A stretch of 64,000 nucleotides of DNA, taken from positions 372,001-436,000 of the forward strand of contig NZ_JAPIVO010000006.1 of the NCBI RefSeq assembly GCF_026239655.1, written 5' to 3'. Positions 18,562 to 27,788 of this stretch are shown here, one piece after another. Positions within the stretch are counted from its first letter, which is position 1. The number at the start of each line of letters is the position of its first letter. The DNA is from Pedobacter sp. MR2016-24. Its GTDB lineage: Bacteria; Bacteroidota; Bacteroidia; Sphingobacteriales; Sphingobacteriaceae. The notes under the pieces are model-generated. The model was given only the letters and a program-made list of their open reading frames with translations, was not told the origin of the DNA and did not search any database. A program made the position numbers and the translations under genes.

Positions 18562-19431
18562 TTATAGTTTCTGAGTGCTCAGCCCTTCTTTTTTTAATAT
18601 ATATTTATAGATTCCCTCAATAGGCTTCTGGAAAATTTTGCCGACATGGATGTCATTCCTGGCGCATACTTCACGCAAAATGTCCTGGTAATAAAATGCA
18701 ATTGAGCCAACAAAATGACACTCTATGTCTTTATATGCTTTAAAGTCTTTGATATTGGTGTCTATAAACTCCTGGAAGCCATCAGTCAGTACTTTTATGA
18801 TAAAAGGATGTGCCTTATGAGGATACATGAAGCGACTAAAGGCAGCGAGGTAATTGTTAGGAAATGGTTTCTGATAAACATTGGTAATTACCGTTTCCTT
18901 GTCCGCTTTAAATTCCTGTTCAAATAACGCACTTAAATCTGCCGGCATCTGATGATACAGGTAGGAAGTAATCATCTTTCTGCCAAAAAAAGTACCGGAA
19001 CCTTCATCGCCAAGAATATAGCCTAAGCCATAATTACTTTCATGAACCGCAGTGCCATCAAAATAAGAAACATTGGAGCCGGTACCTAAAATACAGGTTA
19101 TTCCTTTTTTATCTCCGCATGTAGCATAAGCAGAACCAATGAGATCATTTTCAACACTTATAAAAGCATTTGTGAAGAAGAGTGACAGTCCATTTGTAAT
19201 GACCTCATGTTTGTCTGGCGACGAACAGCCAGAACCATAGAAGTAAATCTCTTTAACTTCCGCAGCAACATCTTCCAGCTCTTTCATCTTCGAAAAGATC
19301 TTGTAAATATCCTGGGCATTCAAAAAGTACGGGTTAATCCCCCTTGTATTAAAACTGATTTCCTTACCGGATGAAGGGGAATAACCCATCCAGTCTGTCT
19401 TGGAAGATCCGCTATCTGCAACTAATATCAT
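18562..19431 (-). CDS. N-acetylglucosamine kinase (BadF/BadG/BcrA/BcrD ATPase family)
   Basis: The 289-residue protein starts with the phosphate-binding motif ILVADSGSSKTDW and contains TCILGTGSNVSYFDG and GYILGDEGSGTFFGRKM, as in the ASKHA-fold GlcNAc kinases of Bacteroidota. These phosphorylate GlcNAc (from cell-wall recycling or chitin) to GlcNAc-6-phosphate in the cytosol. Length and motifs are complete. It begins 18 bases after the TolC gene of an efflux operon, so it is probably co-transcribed with the pump genes, an unexpected association. Substrate choice within the family (GlcNAc, glucosamine or related sugar) cannot be fixed from sequence alone. Confidence 0.82.
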   Translation of the reverse strand: MILVADSGSSKTDWMGYSPSSGKEISFNTRGINPYFLNAQDIYKIFSKMKELEDVAAEVKEIYFYGSGCSSPDKHEVITNGLSLFFTNAFISVENDLIGSAYATCGDKKGITCILGTGSNVSYFDGTAVHESNYGLGYILGDEGSGTFFGRKMITSYLYHQMPADLSALFEQEFKADKETVITNVYQKPFPNNYLAAFSRFMYPHKAHPFIIKVLTDGFQEFIDTNIKDFKAYKDIECHFVGSIAFYYQDILREVCARNDIHVGKIFQKPIEGIYKYILKKEGLSTQKL

Positions 19432-19449
19432 AAATCAAAAGTAATGATC

Positions 19450-20766
19450 TTATTGAACATTTAAAGTACCACTAATCTCTTTCAGGCTAATCTCTGACAA
19501 TTTAGCCTGATACTGTGCTTCCAGAAACCGTGTAATCGCATTAATTGAGTTACGCTGTGCCTCTCTTAGTTCCAGTGGACTGATACTTCCTAATCTGTAT
19601 TTTTCAAATGTAATATCGAGATTTTGTCTGGCAAGATCAAGATTGCCGCTTTCCACTTTCAGCAGGTCGAGATTGGTGGTGTAATTCTGATAGTTTGCCA
19701 TCAGCAGTGCTTTAACATCCAGGGTTGTTTTCTCCAGTGTCAGTGTCGAAGAGCTGATCTGCACTTTTGCATTTCGTTCATTCTGTCTTTGCAAAAAACC
19801 ATTGAAAACGTTAATACTGGCGGTAACACCATAAGTAAGACCGTTTGCTCTGAATTTCTGGTTAAAGCCGGTTGGACTTGTACTTTTTGAATGTTCGTAA
19901 CCGCCATTTATTCCAATAACGGGGTAACGCTGCCCTTTGATCTGTTTAAGGGTAAGCTCTGCAATTTTTTTACTGATAAATGCATTCTGCAGATCAGGAT
20001 TCAGTTGCAGCGTTTGCACTTCCAGCTCTGACAGTTTCAGGTCATCGCTGGTATACATCCTTTCCTTCACTACAAAATCGATATTCAGGTCCCGCGCCAC
20101 CAACTGGTTTAGTGTAATTTTAGACTTTGCAAGCAGGTTCTTCTGTTGTAAATACAAGGTCGTATCTGCATTATAATCTACTTTTGCCGTAATCACATCC
20201 AGTTTAGAACCACGACCGATTTCCAGTTTGTTATCTGCAATTTTTACACGCAGTTTTGAGATGATTAAAGCGCTATCTGTCGCCTTCAGTAGCTGCTGTT
20301 GTTTTACCACATCAAAATAAGTAGTAATTACAGAGGAAACTGTATTCAGGATGGTAGCCTTCAGGTTTACTTCTCCCTGCTTCTGCAGTTCTTTCAGTCT
20401 TTCATAGTTTGCAAACATCTGGAAACCGTCAAAAATAGTCCAGTCCAGCGCAGCGCCATAAGCCATATTTGTGCTGATTACTCCATTTGATATGCGTTCC
20501 GGACCGGTTGCAGGGCTTTGTATGGTATTCTGCCTGCTGCCCCCTGTATTGTAAGATCCCGTCAAGGCAGGTAACATACCGGCGTTTCCAATGTTTGTAT
20601 TGTTTTTGGCGATACTCAGCTCATTGTTGATTAGCTTAATATCATAGTTATTCTTCAATGCAATAGTAATTACTTCTCTTAAGCTCAGGCTGTCCTGTGC
20701 CATCACCATTTGTGTACAGCTTGCAAAAAAGAAGGCTAAGGAGCATAAAAAGTTCTTAGTGTTCAT
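19450..20766 (-). CDS. TolC family outer-membrane efflux channel
   Basis: The 438-residue protein has a signal peptide ending VMAQ and then SLSLREVITIALKNNYDIKL, the usual start of TolC/OEP repeats, with the long alpha-hairpin pattern repeated at about 180-220 and 380-430 (LDLARQNLDITFEKYRLGSISPLE; the stretch is split by family-conserved Gly and Pro). It forms the trimeric outer-membrane duct of a tripartite pump. Its start overlaps the end of the RND gene by 11 bases, so translation is coupled. The adaptor gene is upstream in the same operon. Confidence 0.92.
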   Translation of the reverse strand: MNTKNFLCSLAFFFASCTQMVMAQDSLSLREVITIALKNNYDIKLINNELSIAKNNTNIGNAGMLPALTGSYNTGGSRQNTIQSPATGPERISNGVISTNMAYGAALDWTIFDGFQMFANYERLKELQKQGEVNLKATILNTVSSVITTYFDVVKQQQLLKATDSALIISKLRVKIADNKLEIGRGSKLDVITAKVDYNADTTLYLQQKNLLAKSKITLNQLVARDLNIDFVVKERMYTSDDLKLSELEVQTLQLNPDLQNAFISKKIAELTLKQIKGQRYPVIGINGGYEHSKSTSPTGFNQKFRANGLTYGVTASINVFNGFLQRQNERNAKVQISSSTLTLEKTTLDVKALLMANYQNYTTNLDLLKVESGNLDLARQNLDITFEKYRLGSISPLELREAQRNSINAITRFLEAQYQAKLSEISLKEISGTLNVQ

Positions 20767-23700
20767 TTGTAATTAGTTTAGCTGTTTGTTTATGTTCCTG
20801 ATCCTGTTCCAGCGCTGCCTTTAAAGATTCCTGTAATTCTGAATTCACTTTATGTTCTTTAGACCAATAAGAGTAAATACCCGGGATCACAAAAAGCGTG
20901 AGTACAAGTGAGAAAATGGTACCGCCAACAATCACTACCCCCATACCAATCCTGCTTTTTGCCGCTGCACCCAATGCCATTGCAATAGGCAGGGCACCTA
21001 TAGCAATGGCGAGACTAGTCATTAAAATTGGTCTCAGACGTGCCACAGAAGCCTCTCTGATTGCATCATGTATACTTTTGCCTTCTTCTTTAAGCTGATT
21101 AGCGAACTCAACAATCAGGATTCCATTTTTGGTTACGAGACCGATCAGCATGATTGTGCCGATCTGGCTAAAAATATTCCAGCTTTGCCCGAATAGCCAT
21201 AGGGAAAGAAAGGCACCAGCCACAGCCATTGGTACCGTAAGGATAATAATAGCCGGATCTTTGAAACTTTCAAACTGTGCACACAGGATCAGGTAAACGA
21301 GGAGTATAGCGAGACCAAATGCAAAAAGTGTATTTGACGAACTCTCCTGGAAATCTCGTGATTCTCCACTAAGGTCAGTCGAAAATGTTTCATCAAGTAT
21401 CTTATCTCTGATTCTATCCATTGCTGCAATACCGTCGCCCATACTTTTGCCCGGTGCAAGACCGGCAGAAACCGTTGCGGCAATAAAACGGTTGTTCCTG
21501 TATAATTGCGGCGGACTACTTTCTTCTTTTGCGGTAACCAGATTATCCATTTGGATTAGTCGCCCTTTATCACTTCTCACGTATACAGAGCTGAGGTCCA
21601 GCGGGTCTTTCCGGTTGCCAACATCGAACTGTCCGATGACCTGGTATTGTTTGCCGTTCATGAAAAAATAAGAGAAACGCTGACCGCTTAGTCCCAATTG
21701 CAGTGTCTGCGCAATATCTGCCACAGAAACGCCGAGGTTTCTCGCCTTATCCCTGTCAATAGTCAGGTTGATTTCCGGTTTGTTGAATTTGAGGTTTACG
21801 TCTGACACAGTAAAAGTAGGATCCTTACTTACTTCGTCCATAAACAGTGGCACTTTCTCTCTCAGTTTATCGAAATTTTGTGCCTGGATAATATAGCTTA
21901 CCGGTAATCCGCCCCTGCGACCAACAGATATTGTAGGCTGTTGCGTAACCAAAACCTTTCCTTCGGAATATTTTTTAGTAATGCGTGTTAGCATTGCTGC
22001 TATTTCCGCCTGTGAGCGTGTACGTTCATCCGGATCAACCAGTCCCATTCTGATAAATCCACTATTTGTAGAACCTGAACCGCCGAAGCCCGGAGAGGTG
22101 ATTGTGATGTTTACTTTTTTCTCTGGTACAGAGTCTTCAATCATCTTTGCCACCTTCATGATAAACTTATCTGTATAGGCAAAGGAAGAGCCTTCGGGCG
22201 TAGTTACGTTCAAATTGATGGCGCTTCTGTCATCGTAAGGAGCTGTCTCTTTGGGAAGCAATTTCCAGAACAATATAATTACGCCAACACAGGCCAGCAT
22301 AATCGGAATTACCATCCATTTCTTATTTAAAAATTTATTCAGGTTATCTGCGTAATTGTCATTCAGTTTTACAAAATAAGGTTCAGTCATTTCATAGAAC
22401 CTGGACTTTTTGTGACCTGTTTTTTTCATCAGGTAGGCATTCAGCATCGGAGTTAACGTCAGGGATACAAATGCAGAGATCAAAACCGCAGCACCAATTA
22501 CGATACCAAATTCCCTGAACAGCCGGCCCACAAAACCCTGCATAAAAACAACTGGTAAAAACACTGCGGCCAGTGTAACCGAGATGGACACTACAGCAAA
22601 GAAGATCTCATTCGCCCCTTTAATAGCGGCCTCAAATGGAGAGAGTCCTTCTTCTACCTTCTTAAAGATATTCTCTGTGACTACGATACCATCATCCACC
22701 ACCAGTCCCGTTGCCAGTACGATAGCCAGCAGACTCAGCACATTAATGGAAAATCCAAAAATATACATAATGAAGAATGTAAATACCAGTGATACAGGGA
22801 TATCGATCAGCGGTCGAAAGGCAATTGCCCAATCGCGGAAGAAAAGGTAGATAATGAGAATTACCAGTACCAAAGACAAAATAATAGTTTCCGCGACTTC
22901 AGTCACCGAGCTTTTAATAAATTTAGTATTATCAAGTGATACGTTCAGTTTAATATCTTTTGGAATATCATTCTCCAGCTGTGCAAATCTCTTATCAAAC
23001 TCTTTCGAAATATCCAGGTAATTGGCACCTGGCTGAGGAATAAGGGCTACTGCAACCATGGGACGGCCTGATTCCCTAAGTATAGTTTCTTCATTTTCCG
23101 GTCCTAATTCAGCATAACCGATATCTTTCAGCTTGATCACATTGTTGCTGTCATTTCTAAGAATCAGGTTGTTGAACTGGTTCTCATCCGTTAGTTTACC
23201 CAGTGTTTTGACAATCAACTCTGTACTTTGCCCCGTGATCTTACCCGATGGCAGCTCAACGTTTTCCCTGTCCAGTGCCGTAACAATGTCCTGAGAAGTC
23301 ATACCATAAGCAGCAAGTTTATTCGGGTCTATCCGGATGCGCATAGCGTATCTTTTTTGTCCCTGGATCTGCACGCCACTTACTCCCGGAATCGTTTGGA
23401 TACGTTCTGCAATTACATTTTCCGCATAATCACTCAGCTCCAGCTGATTGCGCTTATCGCTCTGAATCGTCATCGTAATAATCGGGTCAGAGTTTGCATC
23501 TGCCTTGCTCACTACCGGATTTCCGTCAATGTCTTTCGGTAAACTTCTGGCTGCCTGGGAAACTTTATCCCTTACATCATTCGCTGCCTCTTCAATATTT
23601 TTGTCTAGGTTGAACTCTACGGTAATATTACTGCTTCCATTGTTGCTGGAAGAAGAAATATTCCTGATTCCGTCAATCCCATTTATTGATTTTTCTAAAA

Positions 23701-23896
23701 CCTCAGTAATCTGCGATTCAATAATATCAGAATTTGCTCCCGGGTAGGACGTTCTTACCGATACCACCGTTGGGTCAATATTAGGAAATTCCCTAACACC
23801 CAGAAAATTGTATCCTATTACCCCAAAGAGCAGGATCATCAGGTTCATTACAATCGCTAAAACGGGTCTTTTTATACTCGTGGTTGATATACTCAT
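20756..23896 (-). CDS. RND efflux pump, HAE1/AcrB type permease
   Basis: The 1046-residue inner-membrane protein has the normal RND layout: first membrane helix near residue 12 (KRPVLAIVMNLMILLFGVIG), periplasmic porter and docking loops, helices 2-6 from about 335, a second large loop, then helices 7-12 from about 860. VVDDGIVVTEN in the fourth helix carries the Asp-Asp pair of the proton relay seen in drug-exporting AcrB-like pumps. It uses proton motive force to expel hydrophobic or amphiphilic compounds through the TolC channel. It starts 9 bases downstream of the adaptor stop. The substrate is unknown. The Asp pair separates it from metal-exporting CusA/CzcA types. Confidence 0.93.
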   Translation of the reverse strand: MSISTTSIKRPVLAIVMNLMILLFGVIGYNFLGVREFPNIDPTVVSVRTSYPGANSDIIESQITEVLEKSINGIDGIRNISSSSNNGSSNITVEFNLDKNIEEAANDVRDKVSQAARSLPKDIDGNPVVSKADANSDPIITMTIQSDKRNQLELSDYAENVIAERIQTIPGVSGVQIQGQKRYAMRIRIDPNKLAAYGMTSQDIVTALDRENVELPSGKITGQSTELIVKTLGKLTDENQFNNLILRNDSNNVIKLKDIGYAELGPENEETILRESGRPMVAVALIPQPGANYLDISKEFDKRFAQLENDIPKDIKLNVSLDNTKFIKSSVTEVAETIILSLVLVILIIYLFFRDWAIAFRPLIDIPVSLVFTFFIMYIFGFSINVLSLLAIVLATGLVVDDGIVVTENIFKKVEEGLSPFEAAIKGANEIFFAVVSISVTLAAVFLPVVFMQGFVGRLFREFGIVIGAAVLISAFVSLTLTPMLNAYLMKKTGHKKSRFYEMTEPYFVKLNDNYADNLNKFLNKKWMVIPIMLACVGVIILFWKLLPKETAPYDDRSAINLNVTTPEGSSFAYTDKFIMKVAKMIEDSVPEKKVNITITSPGFGGSGSTNSGFIRMGLVDPDERTRSQAEIAAMLTRITKKYSEGKVLVTQQPTISVGRRGGLPVSYIIQAQNFDKLREKVPLFMDEVSKDPTFTVSDVNLKFNKPEINLTIDRDKARNLGVSVADIAQTLQLGLSGQRFSYFFMNGKQYQVIGQFDVGNRKDPLDLSSVYVRSDKGRLIQMDNLVTAKEESSPPQLYRNNRFIAATVSAGLAPGKSMGDGIAAMDRIRDKILDETFSTDLSGESRDFQESSSNTLFAFGLAILLVYLILCAQFESFKDPAIIILTVPMAVAGAFLSLWLFGQSWNIFSQIGTIMLIGLVTKNGILIVEFANQLKEEGKSIHDAIREASVARLRPILMTSLAIAIGALPIAMALGAAAKSRIGMGVVIVGGTIFSLVLTLFVIPGIYSYWSKEHKVNSELQESLKAALEQDQEHKQTAKLITNEH

Positions 23897-23905
23897 TTCG
23901 CGTGG

Positions 23906-24985
23906 TTAGTTTTTAACTATGTTAACCTTTACAGGTGCATCATCTTTCAGCGAAAGTGCTCCTGTAGTCAGCACCGTATCGCCAATATTTAATCCGGTTG
24001 TAATCACGATATTTTCTTCTGTACGGGTACCTGATTGTACATCTACTTGTTTTGCCTTGCCGTTTTTATTAATAAATACGGTCTTGCCTTTAAGTACAGG
24101 AATCACTGCTTCATTGGGTACCATAATCGCATCATCAACTGCACTTAGTGCAAGGGATATCTTTGCAAATGATCCTGGTAAGAGCTCATTATTACTGTTT
24201 TGCGCCAGTGCCTTAATTTGCAGCGTTCGTGTCTGTGCATTAATTCCCGGCTCTATCGCAAATACTTTACCTGAATAAATATGGCTTGAACCATCTGTAC
24301 GGAAGGTGATTGTAGAATTTAATTTGATCTGTCCCATATATTTTTCAGGTACAGAGAAGTTAATCTTTACCGGATTTGTGCTGACGAGATTTGCAATCAC
24401 AGTAGAAGGAGTGATATATACTCCCGACGAGATGGAGCGCAGGCCCACTTTTCCACTAAATGGTGCAAGAATAGACGTTTTCGCAAGCTGTGCCCTGATC
24501 AACTGCGCTTGTGCCTGCAGGGATTTCAGATCGGCCAGAGAGGTATCATATTCCGACTGACTGATTGCTCCTTTTTGCAGGAGCTGTTTAGCACGGTCTT
24601 CATTTGTAGCAGATAAGGTTTGTTTAGTCAGAGCTTCCTGCAACTGCGCCTTGATATCACGGTCATTAATTTTTATCAGCAAGCTCCCTTTTGCAACATT
24701 TGTACCTTCTTTAAAATAGATGCCAGTAACCAATCCTGAAACTTCACTCTGTAAGGCGACTGACTCGTTTGCTTCTATTGTTCCTGTGACCTCCAGTTTG
24801 TTGATAAACGAAGCAGGTTTAACTATAATTCCATCCACCGCAAAACTTTGTTCTTTTCCGCCTTTAGCACCCCGGTCAGCACCACCGCCCCCTCCTTCGG
24901 CTTTTTTATTAGCAGAGATCCTATAGTAGATCAAATAAGCAATTCCAAGGAAGATAAGTGTGTAAATAACGTATTTCAGTTTCAT
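23906..24985 (-). CDS. RND periplasmic adaptor (membrane fusion protein)
   Basis: The 359-residue adaptor has one N-terminal membrane segment (LKYVIYTLIFLGIAYLIYY) followed by a Gly- and Lys-rich linker (GGGGGADRGAKGGKE). A lipoyl half-motif (EANESVALQSEVSGLV) comes next, then a short coiled-coil hairpin rich in Gln, Ala and Leu at about 105-150, a second lipoyl half (ILAPFSGKVGLRSIS) and beta-barrel and membrane-proximal domains. It bridges pump and TolC in the periplasm. It is the first gene of the operon; its promoter probably lies near 25170 with a palindromic site at the predicted start of transcription. Confidence 0.92.
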   Translation of the reverse strand: MKLKYVIYTLIFLGIAYLIYYRISANKKAEGGGGGADRGAKGGKEQSFAVDGIIVKPASFINKLEVTGTIEANESVALQSEVSGLVTGIYFKEGTNVAKGSLLIKINDRDIKAQLQEALTKQTLSATNEDRAKQLLQKGAISQSEYDTSLADLKSLQAQAQLIRAQLAKTSILAPFSGKVGLRSISSGVYITPSTVIANLVSTNPVKINFSVPEKYMGQIKLNSTITFRTDGSSHIYSGKVFAIEPGINAQTRTLQIKALAQNSNNELLPGSFAKISLALSAVDDAIMVPNEAVIPVLKGKTVFINKNGKAKQVDVQSGTRTEENIVITTGLNIGDTVLTTGALSLKDDAPVKVNIVKN

Positions 24986-25153
24986 CTAGTTGTTTGATTG
25001 TTTTTTAAGTGTTAGATGGAGCCTTTGATGATTAAAATGTTATTTTACTCATGTCGGGTTCATCCAGATGTGTTATGTTTTTAAATATCTGATTGGTTCT
25101 TGGAGGATTAAAATAATTATTTCAATTCTTCCGGGTTCATATAATTGGTTGTC
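24986..25153 (-). promoter_or_regulatory. Presumed 5' leader of the first RND operon
   Basis: If transcription starts near 25166, the mRNA has a leader of about 180 bases. The sequence is AT-rich and shows no strong hairpin or open frame I would call. Confidence 0.35.
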
Positions 25154-25177
25154 ATACTAATTTAGTATACAAAAATA
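25154..25177 (-). promoter_or_regulatory. Minus-strand -7 box with adjoining palindrome (possible efflux operator)
   Basis: Read on the minus strand, TATTTTTG (25177-25170) fits TAnnTTTG and is followed at once by the 15-base odd palindrome ATACTAA-A-TTAGTAT (25168-25154). The predicted start of transcription falls in the palindrome, the classical place for a repressor site. A -33 element is not evident. Confidence 0.5.
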
Positions 25178-25261
25178 TTTAAATAAACCGTGCGGAGAGG
25201 CTTGTATTAAGTATGTTACAGCTGAATTTTTATTTTAACAGGCACGGAAAGAGATTAGTTT

Positions 25262-25269
25262 TAAATTTG
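25262..25269 (+). promoter_or_regulatory. -7 box TAAATTTG for the M61 peptidase gene
   Basis: The box matches TAnnTTTG and lies 16 bases before the first ATG at 25285. It shows that the upstream in-frame ATG at 25213 is outside the likely transcript. Confidence 0.55.
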
Positions 25270-25284
25270 CTGCAATTATATAAT

Positions 25285-27078
25285 ATGATGATGAAGAAAA
25301 TTGTTCTGGGAATACTCCTTTTATTGTCGCACGGCCTTGCCACTAGTGCACAAATTAAGATTGGTTACGAGGTAAGCTTTAAAGAGCCGCAAGCTCATTA
25401 TGCCGAAGTGGAAATGAATGTGTCAGGTTTACTAAAAGATTATGTTGATGTGAAAATGCCGGTATGGGCACCAGGATCATACCTGGTACGTGAGTTTGCC
25501 AAAAATGTGGAAGGTTTTATGGCCAGCGCTGGAAATAAGGCGTTGAAGCTGGAGAAAATAAAAAAGAATACCTGGAGAATTTATACTGCCAATGCTAAGT
25601 CTTTTAAAGTGAATTACAGAGTGTATGCATTCGAATTATCGGTTCGTACTTCTTTTGTAGACGCTACTCATGCATTTTTATCTCCTACAGGTATTTTTAT
25701 CTATCCTGATAAAATGATCTCTTCACCCAGTACTGTAAAGATTGTTCCATTCAAAGGATGGAGTAAAGTATCTACAGGGATGAAACCAGTTGCCGGATCT
25801 GCATTTACGTATACAGCTCCAAACTTTGACATTCTTTTTGATAGCCCTATAGAAGTGGGTAATCAGGAAGTGTTCGACTTTATGGCTGCAGGTGTAAAAC
25901 ATGAAGTGGCTATGTATGGTGGAGGTAATTATGACAAAGAGCGTTTGAAAGTAGATATGGCGAAAGTTGTTACACAGATTACCGCTATTTATGGCGAAAA
26001 CCCAAACACTAACTATACTTTCATTGTACACAATACCTCTCGTGGAGGAGGTGGTTTGGAGCATTTAAATTCTACCGTATTGGGTGCAACAAAAGATGAT
26101 TATAATACACCAGAAGGATATAATGGATTTTTAAGCCTTGTTGCACATGAATATCATCATCTGTGGAATGTAAAAAGATTACGCCCGGTAGCTTTAGGTC
26201 CTTTTAATTATGATAATGAAAATTATACTACTGATTTGTGGATAGCTGAAGGTTTTACTGCTTATTATGAAAATAAGATCATGTTGCGTGCAGGATTTTT
26301 AAGTCCTGATAACTTTATCAATACGATGATCGGTGCAATGTCTGGCGTAATCAATACGCCTGGTGCGGCTGTACAATCCGCTGCTGATGCAAGTTTTGAT
26401 GCCTGGATTAAATATTACAGACCAAACGAGAATTCTAATAACTCTTCTGTTTCTTATTACAGTAAAGGTGAGATTATTGGGATGTTGATGGATCTGGAGA
26501 TCACCAATGCAACAAAAGGCACCCATAGTTTAGATGATGTAATGAAAGCTATGTATGATCAGTGCAAAACCACTGGTAAAGGATATACCGATGCTGAATT
26601 TAAGGCAAGGGTAGAGGCTGTCAGTGGTATTAACTTTACAGATTTTTATGCTAAATATGTAACTGGTACGCATCCTATTGAATATGCAAAGTATCTTGGC
26701 TATATCGGTATTGATGTTAAAGATGCCAATGACGGTAAAAACGTCCCTTATCTGGGCATCTCAACCAGGAGAACAGAAGGTCTGATTAATATTGCTGCTG
26801 TTTCCCGTAATTCAGCTGCATGGACTGATGGTTTAAATGTAAATGATCAGGTAATCAGTGTGGATGGCATTACGCCAGATGGAGCTGTTGAGCGTATGGC
26901 AGTAGTGACCGGTAAAAAGGTTGGCGATGTGCTCAGATTTAAGGTGAAAAGAGACGGTGTAGAGCAGGATATCAACGTGAAGCTTAAAGTAACACCTAAT
27001 GTAATGTTAGCTCCATCTATGGCTGCAAGCGTGAGTGATGTACAGCGTCAGGTGATGAAGAAGTGGATGGGGTTATAG
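25285..27078 (+). CDS. M61 family metallopeptidase with PDZ domain
   Basis: With the start at 25285 (three consecutive ATGs; the frame also extends up to 25213) the product is 597 residues with a signal peptide ending TSAQ. The N-terminal beta domain precedes a thermolysin-like catalytic part with zinc motif HEYHH at about 288-292 (VAHEYHHLWNVKRLRP) and the downstream zinc-ligand Glu in IAEGFTAYYE. A C-terminal PDZ domain follows at about 490-575 (YLGISTRRTEGL, DGLNVNDQVISVDG). M61 enzymes are glycyl aminopeptidases or related periplasmic peptidases. It is monocistronic, ending before a bidirectional terminator. The start choice rests on the promoter box at 25262 and the signal peptide. Confidence 0.9.
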   Translation: MMMKKIVLGILLLLSHGLATSAQIKIGYEVSFKEPQAHYAEVEMNVSGLLKDYVDVKMPVWAPGSYLVREFAKNVEGFMASAGNKALKLEKIKKNTWRIYTANAKSFKVNYRVYAFELSVRTSFVDATHAFLSPTGIFIYPDKMISSPSTVKIVPFKGWSKVSTGMKPVAGSAFTYTAPNFDILFDSPIEVGNQEVFDFMAAGVKHEVAMYGGGNYDKERLKVDMAKVVTQITAIYGENPNTNYTFIVHNTSRGGGGLEHLNSTVLGATKDDYNTPEGYNGFLSLVAHEYHHLWNVKRLRPVALGPFNYDNENYTTDLWIAEGFTAYYENKIMLRAGFLSPDNFINTMIGAMSGVINTPGAAVQSAADASFDAWIKYYRPNENSNNSSVSYYSKGEIIGMLMDLEITNATKGTHSLDDVMKAMYDQCKTTGKGYTDAEFKARVEAVSGINFTDFYAKYVTGTHPIEYAKYLGYIGIDVKDANDGKNVPYLGISTRRTEGLINIAAVSRNSAAWTDGLNVNDQVISVDGITPDGAVERMAVVTGKKVGDVLRFKVKRDGVEQDINVKLKVTPNVMLAPSMAASVSDVQRQVMKKWMGL

Positions 27079-27245
27079 TATCGTTAGGGTAGATTGCAGG
27101 TGACTGCGGCTGAACAGAACATCGGGAACAATGTGATTGTAGTATTTAGTGGTTCATAAACCACTGTTTCACCACAGTCAGACCACACTCAGATCACTGT
27201 TACCTGTAAGAGTCCCGGGACACTCTATAGCGTTAGGATATACTC
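27079..27245. other. Short non-coding gap after the M61 gene
   Basis: This stretch has no open frame of note. It contains a small inverted repeat (AGTGGTT...AACCACT around 27147-27165) and the palindrome GTCCCGGGAC near 27210, but neither is followed by a T run. Confidence 0.35.
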
Positions 27246-27297
27246 AAATAGCAAAAAGGGCTGATCTCCATGTGGAGACCAGCCCTTTTTGCTATTT
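27246..27297. terminator. Bidirectional terminator, 25-base arms
   Basis: Arms 27246-27270 and 27273-27297 pair with a single mismatch around a 2-base loop, with A-rich and T-rich outer ends. It lies between the convergent M61 and beta-barrel genes and can end both transcripts. Confidence 0.88.
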
Positions 27298-27308
27298 AAT
27301 AGTAGTGA

Positions 27309-27788
27309 CTAGAAAGTGAAACGTAAAGACAATCCTACGCCTGAAGCATCAAAATCGGTATCCGGAGTTAATTGGATAGCTGGCTTCCAGTCTAATGAAA
27401 TATTGATTGGAGCATCAGCAAATTTATAATCAAGACCTAGAACGCCGTCAGCAGACAGGTATAAATCGCTCGAATTGTATGGTTTATATTTAACAGTACC
27501 AATACTACCACCAATACCATAATACCAGTTTAGACCCTGTGCACCATCAATTGGATTGTAGATTTCGTATAAACCTGTTACTCTGAAATAGTTATAGTTG
27601 TTGTTGGACCTGAAGTTTGCGATGATGTCTATCATTTTATTACCACCAAGTGTAGTTTTGAAAGTTACACCATTAGCAGCGCCGAAACGACCACCGATTG
27701 CATTGTCGTAGCCCTGAGCTTTTGAAGAAAAATGTATTGCAAGCGTTGCAATTACTGTTAAGCAAAGAATAGTAAATCCTTTTTTCAT
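27309..27788 (-). CDS. Small outer-membrane beta-barrel protein (159 aa)
   Basis: The protein has a signal peptide ending SSKAQ and then alternating amphipathic strands (IGGRFGAANGVTFKTTL, YNYFRVTGLYEIY, LNWYYGIGGSIGTVKY, GVLGLDYKFADAPINISLDWKPAIQ) ending in Phe (GLSLRFTF), a typical signal for insertion by the BAM machinery. Size fits a six- to eight-strand barrel. Similar small proteins are widespread in Bacteroidota and have no settled function. It stands alone, with a long non-coding region upstream and a terminator downstream. I cannot name the ligand or role. Confidence 0.82.
   Translation of the reverse strand: MKKGFTILCLTVIATLAIHFSSKAQGYDNAIGGRFGAANGVTFKTTLGGNKMIDIIANFRSNNNYNYFRVTGLYEIYNPIDGAQGLNWYYGIGGSIGTVKYKPYNSSDLYLSADGVLGLDYKFADAPINISLDWKPAIQLTPDTDFDASGVGLSLRFTF

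Noticed and set aside
25213..25284. Upstream extension of the M61 gene
   Set aside because: It would place 24 residues before a good signal peptide and would start upstream of the TAAATTTG promoter box.
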